A DNA stretch of 64,000 nt from Meridianimarinicoccus sp. MJW13. GTDB lineage: Bacteria > Pseudomonadota > Alphaproteobacteria > Rhodobacterales > Rhodobacteraceae. Of this stretch, positions 37,418 to 46,748 are shown in pieces; the stretch's first letter is position 1, and each line of letters opens with the position of its first letter. Under the pieces are notes generated by a model. It searched no databases. It saw only the letters and a list, made by a program, of their open reading frames with translations, and was not told the origin of the DNA. The DNA lies in NCBI RefSeq assembly GCF_014901205.1, contig NZ_JACNMU010000006.1, positions 124,001 to 188,000 of the forward strand. Direction: 5' to 3'. Both the position numbers and the translations under genes were made by a program.

Positions 37418-37666
37418 TCAGGCGACTTCCTTCAACAGCCACTCGGCCCGCTCGATATGCTTGCGGGCAACGCGCAGCTTGCGCTTCAACCTGTCCTTGT
37501 CGCGGCTGCCATGCGCATGATCCAGCTTGTCTTTCAGATCCGCTTCCTTGCGGCGCAAACGGTCCAGAACGCGTTCGACGTGTTGCGGCTTGATCTTGTC
37601 CGCCTTGCCCTGTTTGACGCGGTCACGATAGGCTTCGACCCGTCCGGCTAGTTTCTTGAGCCCCAT
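37418..37666 (-). CDS. Small, highly charged helical protein of unknown function
   Basis: An 82-residue, strongly basic and helical protein (MGLKKLAGRVEAYRDRVKQG...), about half Lys/Arg/Glu/Asp, with repeated RKEADLKDKLDHAHGSRDKDRLKRK patterning suggestive of a coiled coil or nucleic-acid contact. GGAGGAAG lies just upstream of the ATG, supporting translation. No family is recognised. It lies between the tRNA and the phosphate transporter gene, and may be co-transcribed with the latter (35-nt gap). Confidence 0.7.
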   Translation of the reverse strand: MGLKKLAGRVEAYRDRVKQGKADKIKPQHVERVLDRLRRKEADLKDKLDHAHGSRDKDRLKRKLRVARKHIERAEWLLKEVA

Positions 37667-37701
37667 GATCTTCCTCCCGACCAGACCTCCCGACTGACAG
37701 T

Positions 37702-39555
37702 CTAGCCGGGTTCTGTGACAGTTTTGTTGGCCTCGCCGGAATCGTCCTGCGACAAGGTTTCGTCCGTATCGGATTCGTCCAGTTCATCGTCTTCCAGAAC
37801 CAGCAGCCCCTCGACCTCGGCCAAGGCTGCATCCTGTTCTGCGTACAGTCCTTGCGCAACGGCGATCAGTTCGCGCATGGCATCATAGGCGTAGGTCGAA
37901 TCGTTCAGGAAGGACGTGGCCGCCAGCGGTGCCAGTTGGCGGCTGCGGATCAGCGCGTCGATGCGGCGGGTGCGCGAGCGGGCGTCTTCCTCGATCTCGG
38001 CGCGCTCCTGATCCAGCCAGAGCGAACTGCGGTCGCCGGGTTCAGATTTGGCCAGCGCGTCGATCTCGACCAGGATACGGGCGATCTCGGCCCGCAACTC
38101 GTCGTAGATCGTGGTGACGGTGCCCTGCGGGTGCGTCGTGTAGCGATCGATGTTCTTGTGCAGGTGTTTGACCGATTTGACCGCGGCGACGATGCTGTTG
38201 GCGACCTCGCGCAGCATCTGGATCCTGTCGGTCATCGCGGAACTGGTCTTGTCGTCGCCCGCGCGCGAGACATAGTCGACGATGGCCGAATGCAGGGTCT
38301 TGATCCGCCGTTCGTAGTCAAGCGCAAGGTCCAGATCCACCTGGGTGCGGTTGTCGCGCACCACCGCCTCCAGATCCTTGTTCGAGAACACTTCGTCGCG
38401 TGGCAGGTTCAGCCCTTTCAGGATCAACGCCACGGCGTTGTCGTACAGATGGATGACCTCGTTGCGCAGGGCCGGTTCCAGGGTCTGCGGGAACTCGGCC
38501 ACCGAGGCGTTCAGGAAATGCGGCTGGCTGACGCCGGGCATCTTGTCCGAGATGCGATGCTCCAGGAACCGCACGAGGCGGTTCAGCATCGGCAGCATCA
38601 TCGCCACGCCCATGACATTGAAGATCGTATGGAACACCGCGAGTTTCAGCGCGTAGTCATCCTCTGCGATCCCGACCAGCCCGGCGATGGCATCCACCAC
38701 TTCACGCAGGGGAACGATCAGGGCCAAGGCCACAACCGCCGTGGTGACGTTGAAGATCAGATGCGCCAGTGCCAGTCGCTGCCCCTGGTAATTGGCCCCA
38801 AGGGCCCCCAGCACCGCCGTCACCGTGGTGCCGATGTTGGAGCCGATGGCCAGAGCCAGCGCGTTTTCATAAGTGATCTGCCCCGCTGACAGGGCCGTCA
38901 GGATCAGAACCATCGTGGCATGGCTGGACTGCATCACCACCGTCGCGGCGGTGCCCACCAGTGTATAGACCGCCAGCCCCAGCACCCCGGCCAGCGCGAA
39001 TTTCGACAGGTCGATCTGGGCGCTGACCGCGTCGAAGCCTTCCTTCATGTAGTGGATGCCGAGGAACAGGAACCCCATGCCCGCCAGCACATAACCCGCC
39101 CCGCGCAGCAGCTTGTTCTTCTGGAACACCAGCACGATGCTGAATGCCAGCATCGGCATGGCATAGGCCGAGATATTGACCTTCAGCCCCAGCCCCGCCA
39201 CCAGCCAGGCGCCGGTGGTGGTGCCGATATTGGCGCCCAGAATGATCCCCACCCCGCCGATCAGCGAGATCAGCCCGGCACTGAGGAAGGAAATCGTCAG
39301 CACCGACACCAGCGAACTGGATTGCAGCATGGTGGTGGAGACGATGCCGAACAGCAGCGCCCGTGGTGTGGACCTGGTCGCCCCGGCCAGCATCCGTTCC
39401 AGCATGCCGCCGCCAAGCGCCTTGAAGCCGTCCTCCAGCATCATCATGCCAAACAGGAAGATCGCCACACCAGCGGCGATGGTCTGAACGTCGGAGCTTT
39501 GCCAGAAGGCGAAGATCAGGATCAGAAGGGCGGCCGGCAGGAACAGGCGTTTCAC
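37702..39555 (-). CDS. Na+/phosphate cotransporter with C-terminal PhoU-like domain
   Basis: A 617-residue NptA/YjbB-type protein. The membrane part (about 1-340) carries the inverted pair of QSSS-type motifs (LQSSSLVSVLTISFLSAG and MQSSHATMVLILTALSAG) and paired GANIGTTT/GSNIGTTV loops that bind Na+ and phosphate. A helical PhoU-like domain follows (about 385-560) and then an acidic tail. I chose the GTG at 39555, giving a short N-terminus before the first span; an ATG at 39624 is the other option, and neither has a good ribosome site. Longer readings overlap the divergent gene. Confidence 0.88.
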   Translation of the reverse strand: MKRLFLPAALLILIFAFWQSSDVQTIAAGVAIFLFGMMMLEDGFKALGGGMLERMLAGATRSTPRALLFGIVSTTMLQSSSLVSVLTISFLSAGLISLIGGVGIILGANIGTTTGAWLVAGLGLKVNISAYAMPMLAFSIVLVFQKNKLLRGAGYVLAGMGFLFLGIHYMKEGFDAVSAQIDLSKFALAGVLGLAVYTLVGTAATVVMQSSHATMVLILTALSAGQITYENALALAIGSNIGTTVTAVLGALGANYQGQRLALAHLIFNVTTAVVALALIVPLREVVDAIAGLVGIAEDDYALKLAVFHTIFNVMGVAMMLPMLNRLVRFLEHRISDKMPGVSQPHFLNASVAEFPQTLEPALRNEVIHLYDNAVALILKGLNLPRDEVFSNKDLEAVVRDNRTQVDLDLALDYERRIKTLHSAIVDYVSRAGDDKTSSAMTDRIQMLREVANSIVAAVKSVKHLHKNIDRYTTHPQGTVTTIYDELRAEIARILVEIDALAKSEPGDRSSLWLDQERAEIEEDARSRTRRIDALIRSRQLAPLAATSFLNDSTYAYDAMRELIAVAQGLYAEQDAALAEVEGLLVLEDDELDESDTDETLSQDDSGEANKTVTEPG

Positions 39556-39737
39556 GTCATATGCTTTGACTTTTGAACAGGGGCTTTGCGACAAGCTTAG
39601 CACCGGGATGCGCACCCGAACCATCCCCCTGTTCCCGCCGTGTCGCCGCAGCAACCCAGACTTCGTGAGATAACCCCCTGATTGTGTTACCCTGAGGCGC
39701 AACGCGGATCCACATACTCCGCGAAATGGGGGACCAG

Positions 39738-40544
39738 ATGAGAAAACACGGACCGATGTTGTTTGCGGTGGCACTGGCCTGTGTCGGCGCAGGCACGGCA
39801 CACGCCAGCAGCCACAATTTTGAAATAGATGCCGAAATTCCGGCAGAAGTCGGGAAAGGTGCAAATGGCAAAGTCCTGATCGAATTCCGCTACAACAAGA
39901 AAAGATACACCGGGAAGGCGGATATCCATTCGGGCATGACGAAGGCGGACAAGGCAAAGGCGGTCAAGGACGCCATCGACAATGCAGAAACATTCACAGG
40001 GAAAAAACCGACGGGCGTTACTGCAACGGTCAACGGCACCAAGGTCGAGATGCATGCGCCTCATGCGAAAATCCTGAAATTCAAGACGATCAAGCTCAAG
40101 GAATCCGACACGATCACCGAAATCACCTATGATCTGATGAACGTTGAAACCGGTCGCAAGAAGCTCAGCTACCGCTTTACCGACACCGTCGTCACCGGCT
40201 ATCTGGCCAGCGTCGGCTTTGCCAGCTTCCTCGGGTCTTTGACCCATTCGATCCAACTGTCACCGGGTACGACCGGGGCGCAGGCGACCGCCTTGTTCGA
40301 CAGCTATTTTGCCTCGAATGCCAGCGGACTGGCGGCCATCGGGTTGGCACCGGTCACCGGGTCATCGGGATATGGAGTGGTGCAGACCCTTGCCGCCTAT
40401 CCCTTCGACACGCCGCTGTCGATCACCGGGGATGGGGAAAGCCTTGAGCTAGGGATTGCGGAGGTTCCGCTGCCCGCGCCCGTCGTATTGATGATGGGGG
40501 CCCTTGTCGGGCTGGGGGCGCTGCGCTTGCGCCGCCGCGCCTGA
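39738..40544 (+). CDS. Secreted protein with VPLPA-type C-terminal sorting signal
   Basis: A 268-residue protein with a Sec signal peptide (cleavage near AHA-S, residue 23) and a C-terminal tripartite tail at 243-268: VPLPAP, a hydrophobic stretch, then RLRRR. This matches VPLPA-CTERM, a relative of PEP-CTERM signals processed by exosortase-like enzymes. The body is not recognised; it is rich in Lys and Thr, with two lysine-rich charged segments. The first half is more A+T-rich than its neighbours, suggesting relaxed codon use or transfer. The ATG at 39738 has GGGGGA about 6 nt upstream. No exosortase gene is visible in the window. Confidence 0.85.
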   Translation: MRKHGPMLFAVALACVGAGTAHASSHNFEIDAEIPAEVGKGANGKVLIEFRYNKKRYTGKADIHSGMTKADKAKAVKDAIDNAETFTGKKPTGVTATVNGTKVEMHAPHAKILKFKTIKLKESDTITEITYDLMNVETGRKKLSYRFTDTVVTGYLASVGFASFLGSLTHSIQLSPGTTGAQATALFDSYFASNASGLAAIGLAPVTGSSGYGVVQTLAAYPFDTPLSITGDGESLELGIAEVPLPAPVVLMMGALVGLGALRLRRRA

Positions 40545-40550
40545 GCAAAA

Positions 40551-40578
40551 AAAACGCCCCCGAAACCGGGGGCGTTTT
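40551..40578. terminator. Bidirectional terminator between the VPLPA gene and nqrF
   Basis: A perfect 12-bp stem AAAACGCCCCCG/CGGGGGCGTTTT (40551-40562 with 40567-40578, loop AAAC) has A-run/T-run flanks on both sides, so it serves both convergent genes. Confidence 0.9.
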
Positions 40579-40598
40579 CAATTCGGGCTGTGCTGCGG

Positions 40599-41819
40599 TT
40601 ATCCGCCGAAGTCGTCCAGCATGATGTCTTCCCGGTCCACGCCAAGATCCAGCAGCATGTTGATGACCGACTGGTTCATGATGGGCGGACCACACATGTA
40701 GTATTCGCAGTCTTCCGGCGCGGGATGGTTCTTCAGATACTCGTCGAACAGAACGTTGTGGATGAAGCCGGTATAGCCGGTCCATTCGTCCTCGGGCAGC
40801 GCGTCCGACAGGGCAACGTGCCATTCGAAGTTCGGGTTCTCGGCGGCCAGACCGTCGAAATCCTCCACATAGAACATCTCGCGCTTGGAACGGGCGCCGT
40901 ACCAGAAGCTGATCTTGCGCTTGGTCTTCAGGCGCTTGAGCTGGTCGAAGATGTGGCTGCGCATCGGCGCCATGCCGGCCCCGCCACCCACGAAGATCAT
41001 TTCCTTTTCGGTGTCGCGGGCGAAGAATTCGCCGAACGGACCCGAAATGGTGACCTCGTCGCCGGGTTTCAGGTTGAAGATGTAGGACGACATCTTGCCC
41101 GCCGGAATGCCGGAGGAGCCCGGCGGCGGCGAAGCGATCCGGACGTTGAGCATGATGATGCCCTCTTCCTCCGGATAGTTGGCCATCGAATAGGCGCGCT
41201 CGACCGCTTCATCGACTTTCGAATTCACGTCCCAGATTTTGAAGCGGTCCCAGTCAGGGTGGTACTCTTCATCGACGTCGAATTCCTTGTACGACAATTC
41301 GTATGGTGGGCATTCGATCTGGATATAGCCCCCGGCGCGGAAGTTGACATGTTCGCCGCTGGGCAGTTCCAGCACCAGTTCCTTGATGAAGGTCGCGACG
41401 TTGTCGTTGGACCGCACCTTGCAGCGCCATTTCTTGACGCCGAAGACCTCTTCGGGAACCTCGATCTCCATGTCCTGCTTGACCGCCACCTGGCACGACA
41501 GACGGTCGCCGCAGGCGGCCTCGCGCTTGGTGATATGGCCTTCCTCGGTGGGCAGGATCGACCCGCCCCCGGAATGCACCCGCACCCGGCACTGGGCACA
41601 GGTGCCGCCGCCGCCGCAGGCCGAGGGGACGAACAGCTTTTCCGCCGCAAGGGTCTGCAACAGCTTGCCCCCCGCCGGAACCGAGATCGTCTTTTCGCCG
41701 TTGATGGTGATGTTCACATCCCCGGTCGACACAAGGCGCGACCGGGCCAGAAGGATCACGGTGACCAGGGCCAGCACGATGATCGTGAACAGGAAAACGC
41801 CGAGAGTAAACGTTGCCAT
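40599..41819 (-). CDS. nqrF: Na+-NQR subunit F, NADH-oxidising flavo-iron-sulfur subunit
   Basis: The 406-residue entry point for electrons in the Na+-pumping NADH:quinone reductase. One N-terminal span (about 5-25); a [2Fe-2S] ferredoxin domain with C68, C74, C77 and C109 ([12 protein letters not shown] ... LSCQ); FAD-binding [13 protein letters not shown]-binding [17 protein letters not shown]; and the C-terminal [10 protein letters not shown]. It is the last gene of nqrABCDEF, 12 nt after nqrE. Confidence 0.97.
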   Translation of the reverse strand: MATFTLGVFLFTIIVLALVTVILLARSRLVSTGDVNITINGEKTISVPAGGKLLQTLAAEKLFVPSACGGGGTCAQCRVRVHSGGGSILPTEEGHITKREAACGDRLSCQVAVKQDMEIEVPEEVFGVKKWRCKVRSNDNVATFIKELVLELPSGEHVNFRAGGYIQIECPPYELSYKEFDVDEEYHPDWDRFKIWDVNSKVDEAVERAYSMANYPEEEGIIMLNVRIASPPPGSSGIPAGKMSSYIFNLKPGDEVTISGPFGEFFARDTEKEMIFVGGGAGMAPMRSHIFDQLKRLKTKRKISFWYGARSKREMFYVEDFDGLAAENPNFEWHVALSDALPEDEWTGYTGFIHNVLFDEYLKNHPAPEDCEYYMCGPPIMNQSVINMLLDLGVDREDIMLDDFGG

Positions 41820-41831
41820 CTGCGCCGCTCC

Positions 41832-42440
41832 TTACAGTTTGACGCCCGAGAAGGACATGAAGCCCATGGCCATCAACCCTGCGGTAATGAAGGTGATGCC
41901 AAGGCCCTGAAGCCCGTCCGGAATGTCGGAGTATTTCAGCTTTTCGCGCACGCCGGCCATGGCGGTGATCGCCAGCGCCCAGCCGACGCCCGACGCGATG
42001 CCATAGGTCGTCGATTCCGCGAAGTTGTAGTCCCGTTCCACCATGAACAGCGAGCCGCCCAGAATGGCGCAGTTCACCGTGATCAGCGGCAGGAAGATCC
42101 CCAGCGCGTTGTAGAGCGGCGGGAAGAAACGATCGAGCACCATCTCAAGGATCTGCACCATGGCCGCGATCACGCCAATATAGGAAATCAGGCCAAGGAA
42201 TGTCAGGTCAACATCCGGAAACCCGGCCCAGCCAAGGGCACCGGGGGCCAGCAGATAGGTCAGGATCAGGTTGTTGGCCGGCACCGTGATCGCCTGCACG
42301 ACGATCACCGAGATGCCAAGCCCCAATGCCGTCGTGATCTTCTTCGACACGGCGATGAAGGTACACATGCCCAGGAAGAAGGACAGCGCCAGGTTTTCAA
42401 CGAAAATCGCCTTTACGGCGAGTGACAACAGGCCATCCAT
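41832..42440 (-). CDS. nqrE: Na+-NQR subunit E
   Basis: A 202-residue membrane subunit with about six spans, pairing with NqrD around an intramembrane iron centre and forming part of the sodium path. The [13 protein letters not shown] segment carries one of the conserved cysteines, and [11 protein letters not shown] the other. The start overlaps the nqrD stop. Confidence 0.97.
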   Translation of the reverse strand: MDGLLSLAVKAIFVENLALSFFLGMCTFIAVSKKITTALGLGISVIVVQAITVPANNLILTYLLAPGALGWAGFPDVDLTFLGLISYIGVIAAMVQILEMVLDRFFPPLYNALGIFLPLITVNCAILGGSLFMVERDYNFAESTTYGIASGVGWALAITAMAGVREKLKYSDIPDGLQGLGITFITAGLMAMGFMSFSGVKL

Positions 42441-43093
42441 CAGTGGGCCTCCACGCTTTGGATCTTGTACTCACGCGCCTCGACCTGTTCCGGCTTCCAA
42501 CTGCGGAAGGCCCAGATCAGAAGACCGATGACGAAGAAGGCCGACGGCGGCAGCAGCAGCAGGCCGTTGGGCACGTACCAGCCGCCGTTGTTCACGGTCT
42601 GCAGGATGGTCACGCCGAACAGGCTGCCCGAGCCGAACAACTCGCGGATCACGCCGACCAGCATCAGGATCAGGCCATACCCCAGACCGTTGCCGATGCC
42701 GTCGATCAGCGAGGCGACCGGCGGGTTCTTCATGGCAAAGGCCTCGGCCCGGCCCATCACGATGCAGTTGGTGATGATCAGGCCCACGAAGACCGACAGG
42801 GTTTTCGAGATCTGGAAGGCATAGGCCTTCAGGATCTGGTCCACCAGGATCACCAGCGAGGCGATGATCACCATCTGCACGATGATCCGGATCGAACTGG
42901 GGATATGGTTGCGCAGGGTCGAGATGAAGAAGCTCGACAAGCCGGTCACAGCCGTCACCGCCAGCGTCATCACGAAGGCCACCTGCAGCGAGGATGTCAC
43001 CGCCAGCGCGGAACAGATGCCCAGAACCTGCAGGGTGATCGGGTTGTTGTCGACCAGCGGATCGACAAGGAGTTCCTTTGTCTTCTGGGCCAT
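42440..43093 (-). CDS. nqrD: Na+-NQR subunit D
   Basis: A 217-residue six-span subunit with inverted topology relative to NqrE. Conserved cysteines lie in [10 protein letters not shown] and in [17 protein letters not shown]. The ATG overlaps the nqrC stop (TAATG), and the stop overlaps nqrE. Confidence 0.97.
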   Translation of the reverse strand: MAQKTKELLVDPLVDNNPITLQVLGICSALAVTSSLQVAFVMTLAVTAVTGLSSFFISTLRNHIPSSIRIIVQMVIIASLVILVDQILKAYAFQISKTLSVFVGLIITNCIVMGRAEAFAMKNPPVASLIDGIGNGLGYGLILMLVGVIRELFGSGSLFGVTILQTVNNGGWYVPNGLLLLPPSAFFVIGLLIWAFRSWKPEQVEAREYKIQSVEAH

Positions 43094-43905
43094 TACACGT
43101 TCCCCCCGGCCAGATTTTCAAGGTAGGGCGCAAAGCCCTGCTGCCCCATCCAGAAGCGCACCAGATTGTCCACGCCGACCGAGGTCAGTGTCGCACCGGC
43201 CAGTGCATCGACATGATGCGCTTCCTGGCCCGTGGCCGTGGTCTTGGAGACGGTGATTTTCAGATCGCCCTGGTCGTCGCGCAGCTTCTTGCCGCTCCAC
43301 TGGGTTTTCCAGCGCGGGTTGTCCACTTCGCCGCCCAGACCGGGGGTTTCGGCGTGGTCATAGAACTGCAGGCCGTAGATGTCGTTGCCGTTCTCTTCCA
43401 GCGCGATGAAGCCGTACAGCGTCGACCACAGGCCGTAGCCGTAAATCGGCAGGATCACCTTGTCGAGGTTCCCGGCGTCGTCCTTCAGCAGATAGACGGT
43501 GGCGTATTTGCTTTGCCGTCCAATGCCCGCCGGATCGTCATCCAGTTCCACCGACATTGTCGGGTCCGAGGCCGCGCCAATGTCGTCGAAGGTCGTGGCA
43601 TCCACCACATCGGTGTAGGTGCCGGTTTCGATCTCGACGACGCGCGGTTCGAACTGGCTGAAGGCTTCGGCCACATTCATGCCGTCCTCGTACAGCCCGG
43701 CGACCTGCAGGATGTTCTTCTGCTTGTCGAGCAGCTTGTTGGCTTCCTGCACCGGTCGCAGCGACACAGCGGCGACCGAGACGATCATTGAAGCAACAAG
43801 ACAGACCGCGACCGCCACGAAGATGGTCTTGGGAATGGAATCCGTCGGCAGAGCCTTGAACCGGGCGATGAAGCCGCCCTTGGGGTCATTGGACATGTCA
43901 GACAT
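43093..43905 (-). CDS. nqrC: Na+-NQR subunit C (covalent FMN carrier)
   Basis: A 270-residue protein with one N-terminal span (about 27-48) and a periplasmic FMN domain. FMN is expected on T239 in [10 protein letters not shown]. The usual ApbE recognition stretch has Ser before GAT; here it is Ala (AGAT), while the Thr is kept. Start ATG 43905 overlaps the nqrB stop by 8 nt. A longer frame to 43989 would only duplicate nqrB sequence. Confidence 0.96.
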   Translation of the reverse strand: MSDMSNDPKGGFIARFKALPTDSIPKTIFVAVAVCLVASMIVSVAAVSLRPVQEANKLLDKQKNILQVAGLYEDGMNVAEAFSQFEPRVVEIETGTYTDVVDATTFDDIGAASDPTMSVELDDDPAGIGRQSKYATVYLLKDDAGNLDKVILPIYGYGLWSTLYGFIALEENGNDIYGLQFYDHAETPGLGGEVDNPRWKTQWSGKKLRDDQGDLKITVSKTTATGQEAHHVDALAGATLTSVGVDNLVRFWMGQQGFAPYLENLAGGNV

Positions 43906-45094
43906 GGCGTTTGGCCCTTCTTGCGATATTCGCCCGAACAACGAAGTGATCGATGAGCGGCGCGAAGATGTTGGCGAACAGGATGGCAAGCATCATGCCT
44001 TCCGGGAAGGCCGGATTGACCACACGGATCATCACGACCATGAAGCCGATCAGCGCGCCATAGATGTAGCGGCCCACATTGGTGTGGCTGGCCGAGACCG
44101 GTTCGGTCACCATGAAGGCCAGACCGAAGGCATAGCCGCCCAGCACCAGATGCCAGTACCACGGCATCGCGAACATCGGGTTGCTGTCCGATCCGATCAG
44201 GTTCAGCAACAACGAAAAGGCGATCATGCCGCCCAGACAGCCGACGATCAGCCGCCAGTTGGCTATCCGCGTGGCCAGCAGGAAGGCCAGTCCCAGCATC
44301 GCCGCCAGGGTCGAGGTTTCGCCCAGGCTGCCCTGGATCGTGCCGATGAAGGCGTCCATCCAGGTGATGCCGTGGCCGACCAGCGCCTGGTAGCCTTCCG
44401 AGGCCGAGACCGCCAGCGCCGTGGCGCCCGAGAAGCCGTCCACCGGGGTCCAGACCGAGTCGCCCGACATTTGCGCCGGATAGGCGAAATACAGGAAGGC
44501 GCGTCCGACCAGCGCGGGGTTCAGGAAGTTCTTGCCGGTGCCGCCAAAGACTTCCTTGCCGATCACCACCCCGAAGGAAATGCCAAGTGCCACCTGCCAC
44601 AGCGGCGCAGAGGCCGGCAGAATCAGCGTGTAAAGCATTGAGGTGACGAGGAAACCTTCATTCACTTCGTGCCGGCGCACGGTGGCGAACAGAATCTCCC
44701 AGAAGCCGCCCACCGCCAGTGTGACGATATAGATTGGCAGGAAATACATCAGCCCGTGAGCGAAATTCGCCAGCGGGTTTGCCGGGTTATAGCCGAAGAT
44801 CCCGGCGATGGCAGCGCGCCAGCCGCTGGGTTCCAGCCCCGATGCGATGGCCGCGTTGGCCTGATAGCCGGTGTTCCACAGGCCGACCAGGATGCAGGGG
44901 ATCGTGGCGATGACCACATAGGTCATGATCCGCTTCATATCCACGAAGCTGCGCGCGTGCGGCGCGGCGGTGGTAACGGTCTTGGGGGTGAAGGCGAAGC
45001 TCTCGATCGCCTCGAACACCGGGTAGTAGCGTTCGTATTTGCCGCCCTTCTCGAAAAGCGGCTCGATCCGGTCGAAGAATGCGCGGACGCCCAT
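43898..45094 (-). CDS. nqrB: Na+-NQR subunit B (covalent FMN, sodium and quinone site)
   Basis: A 398-residue membrane subunit with about ten spans. FMN attaches to T225 in VDGFSGATALA, a canonical ApbE target. Conserved blocks include GIFGYNPANPLANFAHG and GGTGKNFLNPALVGRAF. It starts 2 nt after nqrA and is the subunit that reduces ubiquinone. Confidence 0.97.
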   Translation of the reverse strand: MGVRAFFDRIEPLFEKGGKYERYYPVFEAIESFAFTPKTVTTAAPHARSFVDMKRIMTYVVIATIPCILVGLWNTGYQANAAIASGLEPSGWRAAIAGIFGYNPANPLANFAHGLMYFLPIYIVTLAVGGFWEILFATVRRHEVNEGFLVTSMLYTLILPASAPLWQVALGISFGVVIGKEVFGGTGKNFLNPALVGRAFLYFAYPAQMSGDSVWTPVDGFSGATALAVSASEGYQALVGHGITWMDAFIGTIQGSLGETSTLAAMLGLAFLLATRIANWRLIVGCLGGMIAFSLLLNLIGSDSNPMFAMPWYWHLVLGGYAFGLAFMVTEPVSASHTNVGRYIYGALIGFMVVMIRVVNPAFPEGMMLAILFANIFAPLIDHFVVRANIARRAKRHV

Positions 45095-45096
45095 GC

Positions 45097-46446
45097 TCAG
45101 CCCTCCTTCTCGATCTTGACCAGGCTGTCGCGCAGCGCGAGCCCGTATTCATATTTGGCCGGGCAGGCAAAGGAGCACAGCGCGAGGTCTTCCTCGTCCA
45201 GCTCCAGCGCGCCCAGCTGCTGGGCGGTGTCGGTGTCCATGACCAGAAGCGCGCGCAACAGTTGCGTCGGCAGGAAGTCCTGCGGCATCAGCGTCTCGAA
45301 GGTGCCGGTGGGCACCATGGCGCGGCGGCCACCGTTCATGTTCGAAGTCAGGTCGAACAGCTTGCCCGCCCCTGCCAGCGCCGACGCCAGCACCGGCTGA
45401 ACCGCGTATTTGCTGGGTTGCGGCGTGATCCAGCCCAGCACCATCTTCCTGGTGTCCTCGGTGATCAGCGTCACCTGGCGGGCATAGCGGCCAAGAAAGG
45501 CAAACGCCCCCTCGCCCAGCCGTCCGGTCAGGATCGATCCGGAAATGACCCGCACGGGTTCATCGCCCACGATCTCGCCGTCGATCAGTTCGGCCAGCGA
45601 CGCGCCCATGGCGGTGCGCAGCAGACGCGGCGCCTTGGCGCGCGGTCCGGCCAGCGAAATCACCCGCTCGGGGTTCAGAAAGCCGGTGGCGAACAACCGC
45701 CCGATGGCGATCACATCCTGATAGCCGATGCTCCAGACCACGCGGTCAGTGCTGGGCGGCATCAGGAAATGCATGTGGGTTCCGGCCAGCCCAGCCGGAT
45801 GAGGCCCCGAAAACTCATGAGTCTCCACCCCGGCCACACCGCCGGACAGATCCTCGCCCGGATCCTGGCACAGATAGGTCGGACCTTCGGTCAGCCGGGT
45901 CAGCGCCACCAGTCCGCGCTGGAAATCCTCTGCCGCATCGTTCAGCACCAATCGGGCGTCGGGCGCCAACGGTTCGCTGTCCATCGCGGTCACGAAGATC
46001 GCCGCGGGCACGGCATCGGCGGCGGGGATCCTGGAATAGGGCCGCGTGCGCAACGAGGTCCACAGGCCCGAGGCCTGAAGCTTGCCCGCAACCGCGTCGC
46101 GGTCCAGCGTGGCCGGATCGGCCGCCCCGAAGTCTATCCCGGTGTCCTCGGCGTCCGAGACGTCGATCACCACGCTTTGCAGCACCCGGCGCGCGCCGCG
46201 ATTGATGGCGCGCACGCGGCCACTCATCGGCGCGGTAAACACCACATCGGGGCTGTCCTTGTGGCAGTACAGCGGAGTTCCACGGGAAACCTCGTCGCCC
46301 TCGGCCACCAGCATCTTGGGCTTCAGGCCAATGGTGTCATCCCCGATGACGGCAACGGCCGTCGGGGGCGAGGCAAGGTCGATACGAGGCTCGGGCGCGC
46401 CCTCGATGGGCAGGTCGAGACCTTTCTTCAGCACATGATGAGGCAT
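45097..46446 (-). CDS. nqrA: Na+-NQR subunit A
   Basis: The 449-residue peripheral subunit, first gene of the leftward nqr operon. N-terminal KGLDLPIEGAPEP; GLKPKMLVAEGDEVSRGTPLY; and GPHPAGLAGTHMHFLMPP are NqrA marks. The promoter lies in the divergent gap shared with apbE. Confidence 0.97.
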   Translation of the reverse strand: MPHHVLKKGLDLPIEGAPEPRIDLASPPTAVAVIGDDTIGLKPKMLVAEGDEVSRGTPLYCHKDSPDVVFTAPMSGRVRAINRGARRVLQSVVIDVSDAEDTGIDFGAADPATLDRDAVAGKLQASGLWTSLRTRPYSRIPAADAVPAAIFVTAMDSEPLAPDARLVLNDAAEDFQRGLVALTRLTEGPTYLCQDPGEDLSGGVAGVETHEFSGPHPAGLAGTHMHFLMPPSTDRVVWSIGYQDVIAIGRLFATGFLNPERVISLAGPRAKAPRLLRTAMGASLAELIDGEIVGDEPVRVISGSILTGRLGEGAFAFLGRYARQVTLITEDTRKMVLGWITPQPSKYAVQPVLASALAGAGKLFDLTSNMNGGRRAMVPTGTFETLMPQDFLPTQLLRALLVMDTDTAQQLGALELDEEDLALCSFACPAKYEYGLALRDSLVKIEKEG

Positions 46447-46480
46447 TTTCGGCGGGCTGAACCTATTGCTACGTCGTTAT

Positions 46481-46508
46481 TGTATACTCGGGCATACCTT
46501 TGCGGCAA
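46481..46508 (-). promoter_or_regulatory. Predicted nqr operon promoter
   Basis: Minus-strand TTGCCG (46508-46503), 16-nt spacer, TATACA (46486-46481), about 35 nt upstream of nqrA. It lies in the 302-nt non-coding stretch 46447-46748, where no other site or small gene stands out; GTG 46710 with AAGGGG upstream is an alternative apbE start. Confidence 0.5.
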
Positions 46509-46748
46509 ACCTGTCGAGGCGTGTATTTGGCGAAACATCCGACCGCAAGGGCGGGTCCATGCTTCAAGTTGCCATACTTTCAGACTCATTTGGATTTGAA
46601 CATGCGACGTTGGCGACCAAAGCCGTATGAATTCCCTCCGGCCGGACGCAGACACCGGTCTCCTGTCACGGATCGAGACATTTCAACCGCTTGACTTGCA
46701 AGGGGTCTGGTGACACATCGCGGCAAAACCCCAATGCGGAGCTCTCCC

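Noticed and set aside
37702-39957. Long N-terminal extension of the Na/Pi protein
   Set aside because: The first part overlaps the signal peptide region of the divergent VPLPA gene and has shadow-like composition.
40590-42425. A 611-codon open frame antisense to nqrF and nqrE
   Set aside because: It covers two certain genes on the other strand and shows typical shadow composition with no domain.
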